In this document: positions 17,472-28,420 of the stretch, piece after piece
Layout: each line of letters begins with the position of its first letter
Numbering within the stretch: the first letter of the stretch is position 1
Assembly (NCBI RefSeq): GCF_020164785.1
Contig: NZ_JAIUGX010000008.1
Coordinates: 243,129 to 307,128, forward strand
Length of the DNA stretch: 64,000 nt
Direction: 5' to 3'
Source: Mesorhizobium sp. ES1-1
GTDB lineage: Bacteria; Pseudomonadota; Alphaproteobacteria; Rhizobiales; Rhizobiaceae
Position numbers and translations under genes: made by a program
The notes under the pieces: model-generated
Database searches by the model: none
What the model was told of the DNA's origin: nothing
The model's input: only the letters and a program-made list of their open reading frames with translations

Positions 17472-18269
17472 TCAGGCGTTGGCAGCCTTCACCGCCCGCT
17501 TGGCCATCACCATGATCAGATTGGCGCGATAGTCGGCGGAAGCGTGTATGTCGCTCATCAAATTGCCTGCCGACATTATGACGCCCTGGAGCGCAGCCGT
17601 ATCGAAATTCCCGGCCAGCGCCGCTTCGATCTCCTTGGCGCGGAAGACACCATTGTCGCCGGCCCCGGTGACGGCGACTCTCACGCCGTCATTGCCCTGA
17701 GCCACGAACACGCCCACGATGGCGTAGCGCGATGCGGGATTGCGGAACTTTTCATAAGCCGCCTTGGCCGGCACGGTGAAGCGGACCGCTGTGACGATCT
17801 CGCCTTCATTGAGCGCGGTCTCAAACAGGCCCGTGAAGAACGCCTCGGCGGCGATCTCGCGCGTGTTGGTGACGATGGTGGCGCCAAGCGCCAGCAGCGC
17901 CGCCGGGTAGTCGGCCGCCGGATCGTTGTTGGCGATCGATCCGCCTATCGTGCCCTTGTAGCGTACCGCGGGATCACCGATCAGCGAAGCCAGATGCGAG
18001 AAAGCAGGGCAGGCCTTCTTCAGCGTTTGATCGTTCGCAACCTGGTAATGTGTGGTCCCGGCACCGATGGTGACGGTCGTGCCCGCCACGGTAATGCCTT
18101 GCAGTTCCTTGATCCGGGCCAGGTCGACAAGATCGGACGGCGCCGCCAGACGTGTCTTCATGGCGGGGATCAGCGTCATGCCGCCGGAAAGCAGCTTGGC
18201 GTCGCCGCTCTCGATCATCTTGGCTGCGTCTGCGACCGTGGCTGCGCGGTGGTAGTTGACTGAGTACAT
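17472..18269 (-). CDS. coxM: FAD-binding medium subunit, carbon-monoxide-dehydrogenase-type molybdenum hydroxylase
   Basis: The start at 18269 (MYSVNYHRA) follows a strong GAGGAGG ribosome-binding site and gives 265 residues. Family signatures are LSGGMTLIPAMKTRL near residue 27 (the FAD pyrophosphate-binding loop), a second loop at GTIGGSIANNDPAADYPAAL near 105, and a C-terminal CODH flavoprotein domain (VRVAVTGAGD). The subunit passes electrons from the iron-sulfur subunit to an acceptor. It is the last gene of the S-L-M operon, 11 bp after coxL. Confidence 0.93.
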   Translation of the reverse strand: MYSVNYHRAATVADAAKMIESGDAKLLSGGMTLIPAMKTRLAAPSDLVDLARIKELQGITVAGTTVTIGAGTTHYQVANDQTLKKACPAFSHLASLIGDPAVRYKGTIGGSIANNDPAADYPAALLALGATIVTNTREIAAEAFFTGLFETALNEGEIVTAVRFTVPAKAAYEKFRNPASRYAIVGVFVAQGNDGVRVAVTGAGDNGVFRAKEIEAALAGNFDTAALQGVIMSAGNLMSDIHASADYRANLIMVMAKRAVKAANA

Positions 18270-18280
18270 CTGATTCCTCC

Positions 18281-20632
18281 TCAGTGTTTGGTCGTTGCGC
18301 GGATCGCTGCCCAGACCGTGGATGGCGATGCGGGCATTGCGAGATCGTTGCTGCCGATGGCGTCGGTGATGGCGTTGATCACCGCCGGGGGTGAGCCGAT
18401 GGCGCCGGCCTCGCCGCAGCCCTTGATGCCGAGCGGATTGCCCGGGCACGGCGTGTTCGAGGTCGAAACCTTGAACGACGGCAGGTCGCCAGCGCGCGGC
18501 ATCGTGTAGTCCATATAGCTTGCGGTCAGCAGCTGGCCGCCATTATCATAGTGCGCTCCCTCCAGCAGGGCCTGGCCGATGCCCTGCGCCAATCCGCCGT
18601 GCACCTGTCCTTCGACGATCATCGGATTGATGATGTTGCCGAAATCGTCGGCGGCGACGAACTGGACGATCTCCGTCGTCCCGGTCTCCGGATCGATCTC
18701 GACCTCGCAAATATAGCAGCCGGCCGGGAAGGTGAAATTCGACGGATCGTAGAAGGCTGTCTCTTTCAGACCCGGCTCCATTCCGCCGGGCAAATTGTGC
18801 GCGGTATAGGCGGCGAGCGCCATCTGGAACCACGGCACGTTCTTGTCCGTGCCGGCCACCTTCAGCGCACCGTTCTCGATGACGATATCGCCCTCGTCGG
18901 CCTCGAGCAGATGGGCGGCGATCTTCTTGGCCTTGGCCTCGACCTTGTCGAGCGCCTTGACGATGGCCGACATGCCGACGGCGCCCGAGCGCGACCCGTA
19001 GGTGCCCATGCCCATCTGCACCTTGTCGGTGTCGCCATGGATGATGGAGACCGAATCCAGCGGCACGCCGAAGCGCTCGTTGACCAACTGCGCGAAGGTC
19101 GTTTCATGGCCCTGGCCGTGGCTGTGCGAGCCGGTCAGCACCTCGATCGTGCCGACCGCATTGACGCGCACCTCAGCCGATTCCCAGAGGCCGACGCCGG
19201 CACCGAGGGAGCCGACTGCCGCCGACGGCGCGATGCCGCAGGCCTCGATATAGCAGCTCATGCCGATGCCGCGCAGCAGGCCTTTCCTGGCAGCCGCCGC
19301 CTTGCGTTCGGGGAAGCCGGCATAGTCGGCCTCCTTCATGGCCGCGTCGAGCGATGCGGCATAGTCGCCGGCATCGTAGCACATGATGACCGGCGTCTGG
19401 TGCGGGAACGAGGTAACGAAGTTCTTGCGCCTGAGTTCGGCGGGGGAGACGCCGAACTGGCGCGCCGCTGTCTCCATCATGCGCTCCATGACGAAGGTCG
19501 CTTCCGGCCGCCCTGCCCCGCGATAGGCGTCGACGGGCGCAGTGTTGGTGTAGATCGCCTTCACATTGGCGTGGATGGCCGGGATGTTGTACTGGCCCGA
19601 CAGCAGCGTGGCGTAGAGGTAGGTCGGTGTCGCCGATGAGAACAGCGACATGTAGGCGCCGAGATTGGCCTGCGTCTCGACCTTCAGCCCCAAGATCTTG
19701 TGGTTCTCGTCGAACGCCATTTCGGCATGGGTATGGTGATCGCGACCATGCGCATCGGTAAGGAAGCTCTCCGTCCGGTCAGCCACCCACTTTACCGGCA
19801 CGCCCGTCTTCTTTGACGCCCACAGGCAGATGATCTCTTCGGGATAGATGTAGATCTTGGAACCGAAGCCGCCACCGACATCGGGGGCGATAACACGCAG
19901 CTTGTTCTCCGGCGCGACATTGTAGAAGGCACTCATCACCAGCCGCGCGACATGGGGATTCTGCGATGTCGTCCAGCAGGTGTAATGGTCCTCGGCCTTG
20001 TCGTAGTGGCCGAGCGCTGCACGCGGCTCCATGGCGTTGGGGACGAGCCGGTTGTTGATGATGTCCATCTTGACGACATGGGCAGCTTGTTTGAAGGCCG
20101 CCGTCGTCTCGTCGGCGTTGCCGATGTCCCAGTCGAAGATCAGATTGTTATCGGCCTCCGGATGTATTTGCGGCGCGCCGGCGTCCATCGCCTTCGAGGC
20201 GTCGACGACGGCCGGCAGTTCCTCGTAGGTGACCTCGACCGCCTCGGCGGCGTCGCGCGCCTGCCCCTTGGTCTCGGCGACGACGATGACGACGGCATCG
20301 CCGACATAGCGGACGCGGTCGAATGCCAGCGGCGACCATGCCCCCATCTTCATCGGCGAGCCATCCTTGGAGTGGATCATCCAGCCGCAGATGAGGTTGC
20401 CGATCCCGTCGGCCTTCAGTTCATTGCCGGTAAGGACGCCGATGACGCCGGGCATGGCTTGCGCCGCCGTGACGTCGATATTCGTGATCTGCGCATGCGC
20501 GTGCGGACTGCGAACGAAGGCGGCATGCTTCATGCCGGGCACAACCATGTCGTCCACATAGCGGCCGGCGCCGGTGATGAACCTTTTGTCTTCCTTGCGC
20601 GCTACGCGAGCGCCAACACCTTCAATGCCCAT
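18281..20632 (-). CDS. coxL: Molybdopterin-binding large subunit, form II CO-dehydrogenase-like aldehyde oxidase
   Basis: The start at 20632 ([10 protein letters not shown]) has GGGAGG upstream and gives 783 residues. The a/b-hammerhead domain begins at about residue 20 (GAGRYVDDM), and molybdopterin-binding stretches include GGGFGSK near 254, GQGHE near 528 and the C-terminal GIKGCGEAG with its putative catalytic Glu. The active-site loop reads AYRGAGR (369-375), the form II signature; true CO-oxidising form I enzymes have AYxCSFR. The enzyme is therefore probably an aldehyde or N-heterocycle hydroxylase whose substrate is unknown. It is the middle gene of the operon. Confidence 0.93.
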   Translation of the reverse strand: MGIEGVGARVARKEDKRFITGAGRYVDDMVVPGMKHAAFVRSPHAHAQITNIDVTAAQAMPGVIGVLTGNELKADGIGNLICGWMIHSKDGSPMKMGAWSPLAFDRVRYVGDAVVIVVAETKGQARDAAEAVEVTYEELPAVVDASKAMDAGAPQIHPEADNNLIFDWDIGNADETTAAFKQAAHVVKMDIINNRLVPNAMEPRAALGHYDKAEDHYTCWTTSQNPHVARLVMSAFYNVAPENKLRVIAPDVGGGFGSKIYIYPEEIICLWASKKTGVPVKWVADRTESFLTDAHGRDHHTHAEMAFDENHKILGLKVETQANLGAYMSLFSSATPTYLYATLLSGQYNIPAIHANVKAIYTNTAPVDAYRGAGRPEATFVMERMMETAARQFGVSPAELRRKNFVTSFPHQTPVIMCYDAGDYAASLDAAMKEADYAGFPERKAAAARKGLLRGIGMSCYIEACGIAPSAAVGSLGAGVGLWESAEVRVNAVGTIEVLTGSHSHGQGHETTFAQLVNERFGVPLDSVSIIHGDTDKVQMGMGTYGSRSGAVGMSAIVKALDKVEAKAKKIAAHLLEADEGDIVIENGALKVAGTDKNVPWFQMALAAYTAHNLPGGMEPGLKETAFYDPSNFTFPAGCYICEVEIDPETGTTEIVQFVAADDFGNIINPMIVEGQVHGGLAQGIGQALLEGAHYDNGGQLLTASYMDYTMPRAGDLPSFKVSTSNTPCPGNPLGIKGCGEAGAIGSPPAVINAITDAIGSNDLAMPASPSTVWAAIRATTKH

Positions 20633-20650
20633 TAGACGTCCTCCCGAAAA

Positions 20651-20738
20651 AGCGAATAGTGAGTAGCAAGTAGGAATAGGCAGCAGCGAAAGACCGAAGC
20701 GAGCTAGTCGCACAGACCCTGAATGATCGCTATTCGCT
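20651..20738. repeat. Degenerate heptamer array with inverted copy between coxS and coxL
   Basis: From 20651 a run of 7-base units (GCGAATA, GTGAGTA, GCAAGTA, GGAATAG) is followed about 70 bp later by units in the opposite sense (CGCTATT, CGCTGCT, CGCTCAT). AGCGAATAG at 20651-20659 is an exact inverted match of CTATTCGCT at 20730-20738, so the operon message could form a long-range hairpin here. Heptamers of this kind look like a dispersed intergenic repeat family. Confidence 0.5.
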
Positions 20739-20752
20739 GCTCGCTCATGTCC

Positions 20753-21253
<501 letters not shown>

Positions 21254-21501
21254 GAATCCTCCCTGGGTATCGACCTTGGTCATCACGCTGCCGACGCAAG
21301 TGCGAGCATCGGCCATTCTTCATTCGTACACTGCATAACGCACAAAAAACAGCGCGCCGAAAACGCCACGGATTGTACTTTCGATCATGGCTGGACCGGG
21401 GCAGGTCCACCGATCGCCCCCATTGCCAAAACGCCGATTGAAGACAACAATGGCGCCCGACGCCCGCGCGCCTGACGCGCATAAAAACAGCGTCTGAGGA
21501 A

Positions 21502-22686
21502 ATGCGGAGGACATCGCTGGCCAGTTCCCGGACGCGCTATGCATGCGGCCTGTCGGCGCTCACGACGGATGAGCCCGACATGGAGGCGTTTGCCAGGGCG
21601 ATTGCGACGGAAGCAGCGGCGATCGACGCCGGCTTCGCCCTTCTGTTCTTTTCCCAGAGCCTGATCGAGGCTGGCGCCCTCTCCAGGGCACTCGCAAACC
21701 ACGCGCCAACACTCGAATATGCGGGCTGCTCTACCGCAGGCGAAATCACACCTGAAGGTCTCGAGGATGGCCACGTGCTGGCCGTGCTCCTCCCTTCCCC
21801 GGCCTTTGCCGCCGCTAGCGTGATGGTCGACAATCTGTCGTCTTCGGGCATGGACAGGATCACCGGAGAAGTCGACGCGTTGCGGCGGCAGCTGCGCGCT
21901 CGCCTCGGCTACGATCCGGCCAAGGATATGTTCGCGCTTTGCTTCATCGACGGTCTCTCCTATGCCGAGGAGGCGGTCAGCTCCGCTATCCATTGGGGCC
22001 TCGACGGCATACCGCTCATCGGCGGCTCGGCCGGCGACGACCTGAAATTCGAGACCACGCGCCTGATCGCGAACGGCAGGGTCACCTCCGACAGCGCCAT
22101 AATCGTGCTGATATCAACGGAAATTCCGTTTCACGTCTTCAAGACCGACAATTTCGTTCCCACCGAAGAGAAGCTGGTGGTGACGGCATCCGATCCCGAC
22201 CATCGCATCGTGCGCGAGTTCAACGCCACCAATGCCGCGGAGGAATATTCCGCAGCGGTCGGCATCCTGCCCCGGACCCTCACGCCGCTCAGCTTCGCCT
22301 CGCATCCGGTGGTCGTGAAGGTCGGCGGCGAATATTACTGCCGCTCGATTCAGAAGATGCACGAGGATGGCTCGCTGTCATTCTTCTGCGCCATTGATGA
22401 TGGCGTGGTGCTGTCGATCGCCCAACCCAAGGACATGGTCGAATCGACGCGCGCCGCCCTGCGCGATGTCGAGGAGAGGCTTGGCGGCATCGACATGATC
22501 CTCGGCTTCGACTGTGTGCTGCGTCGCCTGGACGCGCGCAACCGCCAGGTCTTCCGCGATATTTCAGAGCTCTACCGGGTCAACAACGTCATCGGCTTCG
22601 GCACCTACGGCGAACAGTACCGGTCGATGCACCTCAACCAGACGTTCACCGGCATCGCCTTCGGCGACCGGCAAGCGGCCGAATAG
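21502..22686 (+). CDS. FIST domain sensory protein (NosP-like)
   Basis: A 394-residue cytoplasmic protein with FIST N (about 30-225, with CSTAGEITPEG and GGSAGDDLKF) and FIST C (about 235-375, with FCAIDDGVVLSIA and the terminal IGFGTYGEQ). The adjacent kinase matters: FIST proteins paired with an NahK-type kinase are the haem-based nitric-oxide sensor NosP in Pseudomonas, Legionella and Shewanella. The haem ligand cannot be assigned by eye, so NO sensing is inferred from family and context. GAGGA precedes the ATG and the kinase begins 15 bp after the stop, so the two are co-transcribed. Confidence 0.85.
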   Translation: MRRTSLASSRTRYACGLSALTTDEPDMEAFARAIATEAAAIDAGFALLFFSQSLIEAGALSRALANHAPTLEYAGCSTAGEITPEGLEDGHVLAVLLPSPAFAAASVMVDNLSSSGMDRITGEVDALRRQLRARLGYDPAKDMFALCFIDGLSYAEEAVSSAIHWGLDGIPLIGGSAGDDLKFETTRLIANGRVTSDSAIIVLISTEIPFHVFKTDNFVPTEEKLVVTASDPDHRIVREFNATNAAEEYSAAVGILPRTLTPLSFASHPVVVKVGGEYYCRSIQKMHEDGSLSFFCAIDDGVVLSIAQPKDMVESTRAALRDVEERLGGIDMILGFDCVLRRLDARNRQVFRDISELYRVNNVIGFGTYGEQYRSMHLNQTFTGIAFGDRQAAE

Positions 22687-22700
22687 GCCAGCGCAACACC

Positions 22701-24041
22701 ATGCCGCTCAGGGACATAAACGATCTTGAGAAGCTGAAGAAGATCAATGCCGCACTGGTCAGCCGCGTCGAGCGCTCGATGGACCAGCAAGGCAACGCCT
22801 TTTCGCTGTTCCAAACCGCGATCTCCCTGGAAAATCGGGTGCGCACGCGCACGGAGGAACTGCATTCCACGTTGCGGCGGCTGGAACAATCGAACATCGA
22901 CCTCAGCGCGGCGAAGGAAAACGCCGAACTGGCGAACCTGTCGAAGACCAGGTTTCTCGCCGCCGCCAGCCACGACGTGCTGCAGCCGCTGAACGCAGCC
23001 CACCTGTCGGTCTCGGCGCTCGCCGAAGTGCAAACCAGCGACGAGGGCAGGAAACTGGTGCGGCAGGTCGAGCGCTCGCTCGAGACGATGGAAGACTTGC
23101 TGCGCACCCTGCTCGACATCTCCAAGCTCGACGCCGGCGTGGTGCGGCCGGAAATCGGCGATGTCAGCCTCGAAGCGCTGTTTTCTTCACTGCGTTCGGA
23201 TTTCCAGCCCGTGGCGGAAATCAAGGGCCTGTCGCTGAAGTTCCGGCCGGTCAATGCTTCGGTCCGCTCCGACCGGACGTTGCTGCGCCGCATCCTGCAG
23301 AACATTCTCTCCAACGCGCTTGGATACACGCGCTCGGGCGGCGTGCTTGTCGGCACCAGGCATCGCGGCGACACTATCCGCATCGACGTCGCCGACACCG
23401 GCTGCGGCATTCCCGACGACCAGCGCGAAGCGGTGTTCGAAGAATTTCACCGTGGCACATCGCCGGGCAGCGCCGAGATGGAGAGCGGCGGCCTCGGCCT
23501 GGGGCTTGCCATCGTGCGCCGCATGGCCGGTGCGCTCGGCCACCCCGTGACGTTTTCATCGAAGGTCGGGCGCGGCACGATCTTCCATATTGATGTTCCC
23601 GTCGGCCTTGGTGTCCCGGCCGATTCGATAGCTCGCCTCTCCGACCTGGAGCGGCCGCGCGGCTACGGTCTTTTCGGCACCAAGGTGCTGCTGGTCGAAA
23701 ACGATGCCGAGGTGCTGCGGGCGATGACATTCCTGCTCGAGCGCTGGCAATGTTTGGTGCGATCTGCGACCTCGACCGAGGATGCGCTGGACCTGCTTGG
23801 CGACACCGACTGGGTGCCCGACATCGTCATTGCCGACCAGCATCTAGACGGCGGCGATCTCGGCACCGCAACCATAATTGAGGTCCGCGACTATCTCGGC
23901 CGCGCCGTGCCGGCGCTGATCGTGACCGCCGACAGTTCCGAGTCGGTCGCGAAGGTTGCCCGGGCGAGCGGCATCGAGCTGATGCGCAAGCCGGTGAAGC
24001 CAGCGCAGCTGCGCGCACTGCTGGCGCATCTGCTGGCTTGA
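22701..24041 (+). CDS. Hybrid histidine kinase (NahK-like)
   Basis: A 446-residue soluble hybrid kinase without membrane segments. An N-terminal coiled coil (about 40-80) leads to the H-box SHDVLQPLNAAHLSVSALAE with phospho-His91, the LQPLNAA variant typical of NahK-like kinases. The HATPase domain has an N-box around LQNILSNALGYT, DTGCGIP as G1 and GLGLGLAIVRRM as G2. A C-terminal receiver (about 325-446) has the acceptor Asp in IVIADQHL and the conserved Lys in MRKPVKP. With no sensor domain of its own it should take its signal from the FIST protein encoded just upstream. Confidence 0.92.
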   Translation: MPLRDINDLEKLKKINAALVSRVERSMDQQGNAFSLFQTAISLENRVRTRTEELHSTLRRLEQSNIDLSAAKENAELANLSKTRFLAAASHDVLQPLNAAHLSVSALAEVQTSDEGRKLVRQVERSLETMEDLLRTLLDISKLDAGVVRPEIGDVSLEALFSSLRSDFQPVAEIKGLSLKFRPVNASVRSDRTLLRRILQNILSNALGYTRSGGVLVGTRHRGDTIRIDVADTGCGIPDDQREAVFEEFHRGTSPGSAEMESGGLGLGLAIVRRMAGALGHPVTFSSKVGRGTIFHIDVPVGLGVPADSIARLSDLERPRGYGLFGTKVLLVENDAEVLRAMTFLLERWQCLVRSATSTEDALDLLGDTDWVPDIVIADQHLDGGDLGTATIIEVRDYLGRAVPALIVTADSSESVAKVARASGIELMRKPVKPAQLRALLAHLLA

Positions 24042-24075
24042 CGTCCACGCCACCCTTGTTGGGCGGACCTGGAAA

Positions 24076-24759
24076 TCAAAACCCCGCCTGATCGCGAAAC
24101 AGCTCCGCATTGTCCAGCTTCGACACCTCGATCACAGCCTGTGTGCGGCTATAGACGTTGAGCTTGCGCAGGATCTCGGAGACATGCGCCTTCACCGTTG
24201 TCTCGCCGACTTGCAGTTCATAGGCGATCTGCTTGTTGAGCAGGCCTTGGCGCAGCATCTGCAGCACGCGCAGCTGTTGCGGCGTCAGCGTGGAGAGGCG
24301 CTGCACCATGTCGGCGCGGTCGGTGCTCTTGGCGTCCGGCGGCTGGACTTCATAGGTCTCAGGCACATAGACGGCGCCTTCCATCACCGAGCGGATCGCA
24401 TTGGCCAGATCGCTCTTGCGCGAGGATTTCGGAATGAAGCCGGCGGCGCCGTAGGATAATGCTTCGGAGATGATCCGAGGCTCTTCATGCCCGGAAACAA
24501 TGACCACCGGCAGGCGCGGGTAACGGGTCCGAAGCTGAAGCAGGCCTTCGAAACCATGCACGTCGGGCATGCTGAGGTCGAGCAGCGCAAGATCGAATGG
24601 CTTGACGCCCCCCAGCAGATCGAGCGCCTCGGTGATCGAACGCGCCTCGACCGTGTCCACCTCGGGATAGGCCATCCGCACCGCGCTGTGCAGCGCCTCG
24701 CGAAACAGCGGATGGTCGTCGATGATCAGGAACCGGGCGCTATCATTGGCTGCGGACAT
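24076..24759 (-). CDS. LuxR/NarL family response regulator
   Basis: 227 residues from the ATG at 24759. The receiver has the acidic pair at 14-15 (IIDDHPLFR), phospho-Asp61 in LLDLSMPDVHG and Lys in FIPKSSRK. A GerE-type helix-turn-helix follows at about 160-215 (LTPQQLRVLQMLRQGLLNKQ, then VGETTVKAHVSEILRKL). It is convergent with the hybrid kinase, the stops being 34 bp apart, so it is probably the output of the FIST/kinase pair, though it needs its own promoter. Confidence 0.93.
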   Translation of the reverse strand: MSAANDSARFLIIDDHPLFREALHSAVRMAYPEVDTVEARSITEALDLLGGVKPFDLALLDLSMPDVHGFEGLLQLRTRYPRLPVVIVSGHEEPRIISEALSYGAAGFIPKSSRKSDLANAIRSVMEGAVYVPETYEVQPPDAKSTDRADMVQRLSTLTPQQLRVLQMLRQGLLNKQIAYELQVGETTVKAHVSEILRKLNVYSRTQAVIEVSKLDNAELFRDQAGF

Positions 24760-24929
24760 GGGGCTCGTTTCGGTGCGTGGCGCGCAGGATAATCCTTCGA
24801 CCATGCCCAGATTATTGCCAAATAGTACATCACCACCTTGGTCGTGGGGGACTGATCGAACGCCCTGCCTTGCCCGGAGGCCGAAATCGGTCGAAGGTGC
24901 CGGCGACCGAGCTTGAGCAGAGATGACGC

Positions 24930-25631
<702 letters not shown>

Positions 25632-25713
25632 TCGATATCGTCCTGCCTTTGTCATACGCGCACCGGAAGGGGAATCGACTATCGTTTCTCCCTCCAGCGC
25701 AGGAGTGTTGCCG

Positions 25714-26754
<1,041 letters not shown>

Positions 26755-26878
26755 TAGCAATCGGAAAACCAGACCTGGTCACTTTACAACCGGCGGAAAA
26801 ACAAATACAATCCTAAGTAGATGAAGGTGCCGGCACAACCACAGGCTGTCTCTCTCAGTTGGCGTGGCCGAGGGAAAA

Positions 26879-27457
26879 ATGAGACTCTTTCTGCCCTGTC
26901 TTTTTATGCTGTGGCTTACGCTTAGTGCTCGGGCGCAAGACAGTGACCCTGTCAATGGAGGCAAAGCGCCAAGTCAGACTGCCTCGTCTTTAAAGGCACC
27001 AGCGGCAACGGAATCGACTCTTCGATTTGAGGATTTTCCGGCGAAAATCTTTCAAAGGAAGCCTGCGAAGAACATCCAGATCCACCCTAACGATTCGTGG
27101 GCGCAGGCAGTCAAGCCGGATATTCGCGAAGCACTGAAACATGGAGCGGATTTCGCCGGCCATTTCTCGGTTGTTTTGGTCAATTGCGGTAACGCCTGCA
27201 TCGCCGCGCGCATGATTGATATGCGCACCGGTCAGCTCTTTTGGATACCGGGGGGTTACCAGTTGGACCTTGAATACCATTTGGCAAGCCGGTTGATGAG
27301 GGTTGCCTGGGTCGAGCCTTCCGAGAATCCCGTCTGCGTACGCCAGGATTTTGAGTGGAAAGGCCGCAAATTCGTCAAGCGTTACGAAGACCGAGAACAG
27401 GTTGCAGATTCCTCCGAATGCCCAGGATCGGCGTATGTAGGCAAGCCGCCTCAGTGA
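26879..27457 (+). CDS. Secreted protein of unknown function
   Basis: 192 residues from the ATG at 26879, which has GAGGGA four bases upstream. A clear signal peptide (hydrophobic run to about residue 19, ending ARA) indicates export. The mature part contains a recognisable core, ALKHGADFAGHFSVVLVNCG followed by NACIAARMIDMRTGQLFWIP, that I associate with a widespread uncharacterised family of periplasmic proteins (pattern F-A-G-H, then a Cys pair, then a D-x-R-T-G turn). Four cysteines lie in the mature protein. Base composition is lower in GC than in neighbours, hinting at transfer. No function is assigned. Confidence 0.75.
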   Translation: MRLFLPCLFMLWLTLSARAQDSDPVNGGKAPSQTASSLKAPAATESTLRFEDFPAKIFQRKPAKNIQIHPNDSWAQAVKPDIREALKHGADFAGHFSVVLVNCGNACIAARMIDMRTGQLFWIPGGYQLDLEYHLASRLMRVAWVEPSENPVCVRQDFEWKGRKFVKRYEDREQVADSSECPGSAYVGKPPQ

Positions 27458-27472
27458 GCATGGCGGCGATGC

Positions 27473-28348
27473 CTACCGAGCAAACTTCTTCGCCCCGAAC
27501 ACGCACGCCACCACGCCGAGCGTAACGACAATCATCAGGGGGCTGACCTTTTCGTGCAGCAGCGTCGCCGCGAGCGCGAGGCCGAAGAAGGGCTGCAGCA
27601 ATTGCAACTGACCGACGGCGGCGATGCCGCCTTGCGCCAGGCCGCGATACCAGAAGACGAAGCCGATCAGCATGCTGAAAAGCGAGACGTAGCCAAGACC
27701 GATCCAGGCGTGCGGGCCAATGCCGGCAAAGGATGGCGGCAGCGTCGCAAAGGTCAGAACCAGCATGATCGGCAGCGACAGCACCAGCGCCCAGCAGATC
27801 ACCTGCCAGCCACCGAGCCTGCGCGACAAAGCAGCGCCCTCCGCATAGCCGAGACCGCAGACGATCACGGCGGCGAGCATCAGGCCGTCGCCGACTGGTG
27901 AGGCCGATATGCCCTGCGTCAGCGCGAAGCTGGCGACCAGCCCGCTGCCGATGGATGAGAACAGCCAGAACGCAGGCCTCGGCCGGTCACCGCCGCGCAA
28001 CACGCCGAAGATCGCGGTCGCCAGCGGCAACAGGCCGATGAAGATGATCGAGTGGGCCGAGGTGACGTGCTTGAGCGCCAAGGCGGTGAGCAAAGGAAAA
28101 CCCACAACCACGCCCAGCGCCACGATCACCAGGGACAGCAGGTCGCCGCGCTCAGGACGTTTCTGCCGGAACAGGAGCAGCATTGCCAGGCCTAGCAATC
28201 CGGCAATCGCCGCTCGGGCCGACGTCAGGAATACCGGGTCGAAATCCATCACCGCAACGCGTGTCGCTGGCAGCGATCCCGCGAAAATCAAAACCCCGAC
28301 GAATCCGTTCAGCCAACCGCTCGCGGTCTTGTCCATTCCAGGCTCCAT
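27473..28348 (-). CDS. EamA (drug/metabolite transporter) family permease
   Basis: 291 residues from the ATG at 28348, placed eight bases after GGAGG. Ten hydrophobic segments form two EamA repeats; LTSARAAIAGLLGLAMLLL and the loop TSAHSIIFIGLLPLATAIFG belong to the first. The second contains GGIAAVGQLQLLQPFFGLALA, the usual Q-L-x-x-P-x-x-x-x motif. It is transcribed divergently from a MocR/PdxR-type regulator only 72 bp away. A transporter controlled by such a regulator often exports an amine, amino acid or vitamer; that role is inferred from context. Confidence 0.9.
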   Translation of the reverse strand: MEPGMDKTASGWLNGFVGVLIFAGSLPATRVAVMDFDPVFLTSARAAIAGLLGLAMLLLFRQKRPERGDLLSLVIVALGVVVGFPLLTALALKHVTSAHSIIFIGLLPLATAIFGVLRGGDRPRPAFWLFSSIGSGLVASFALTQGISASPVGDGLMLAAVIVCGLGYAEGAALSRRLGGWQVICWALVLSLPIMLVLTFATLPPSFAGIGPHAWIGLGYVSLFSMLIGFVFWYRGLAQGGIAAVGQLQLLQPFFGLALAATLLHEKVSPLMIVVTLGVVACVFGAKKFAR

Positions 28349-28420
28349 GTTCTGGCCCTCCATGGCCCGGATAGCCGTCGCGCGACCAGAGACAATGGAG
28401 TACAATTCCGTGAAACTGTA

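Noticed and set aside
18281..20632. Annotating coxL as a true CO dehydrogenase
   Set aside because: The active-site loop is AYRGAGR, not AYxCSFR, and maturation genes are absent; only a CO-dehydrogenase-like hydroxylase can be supported.
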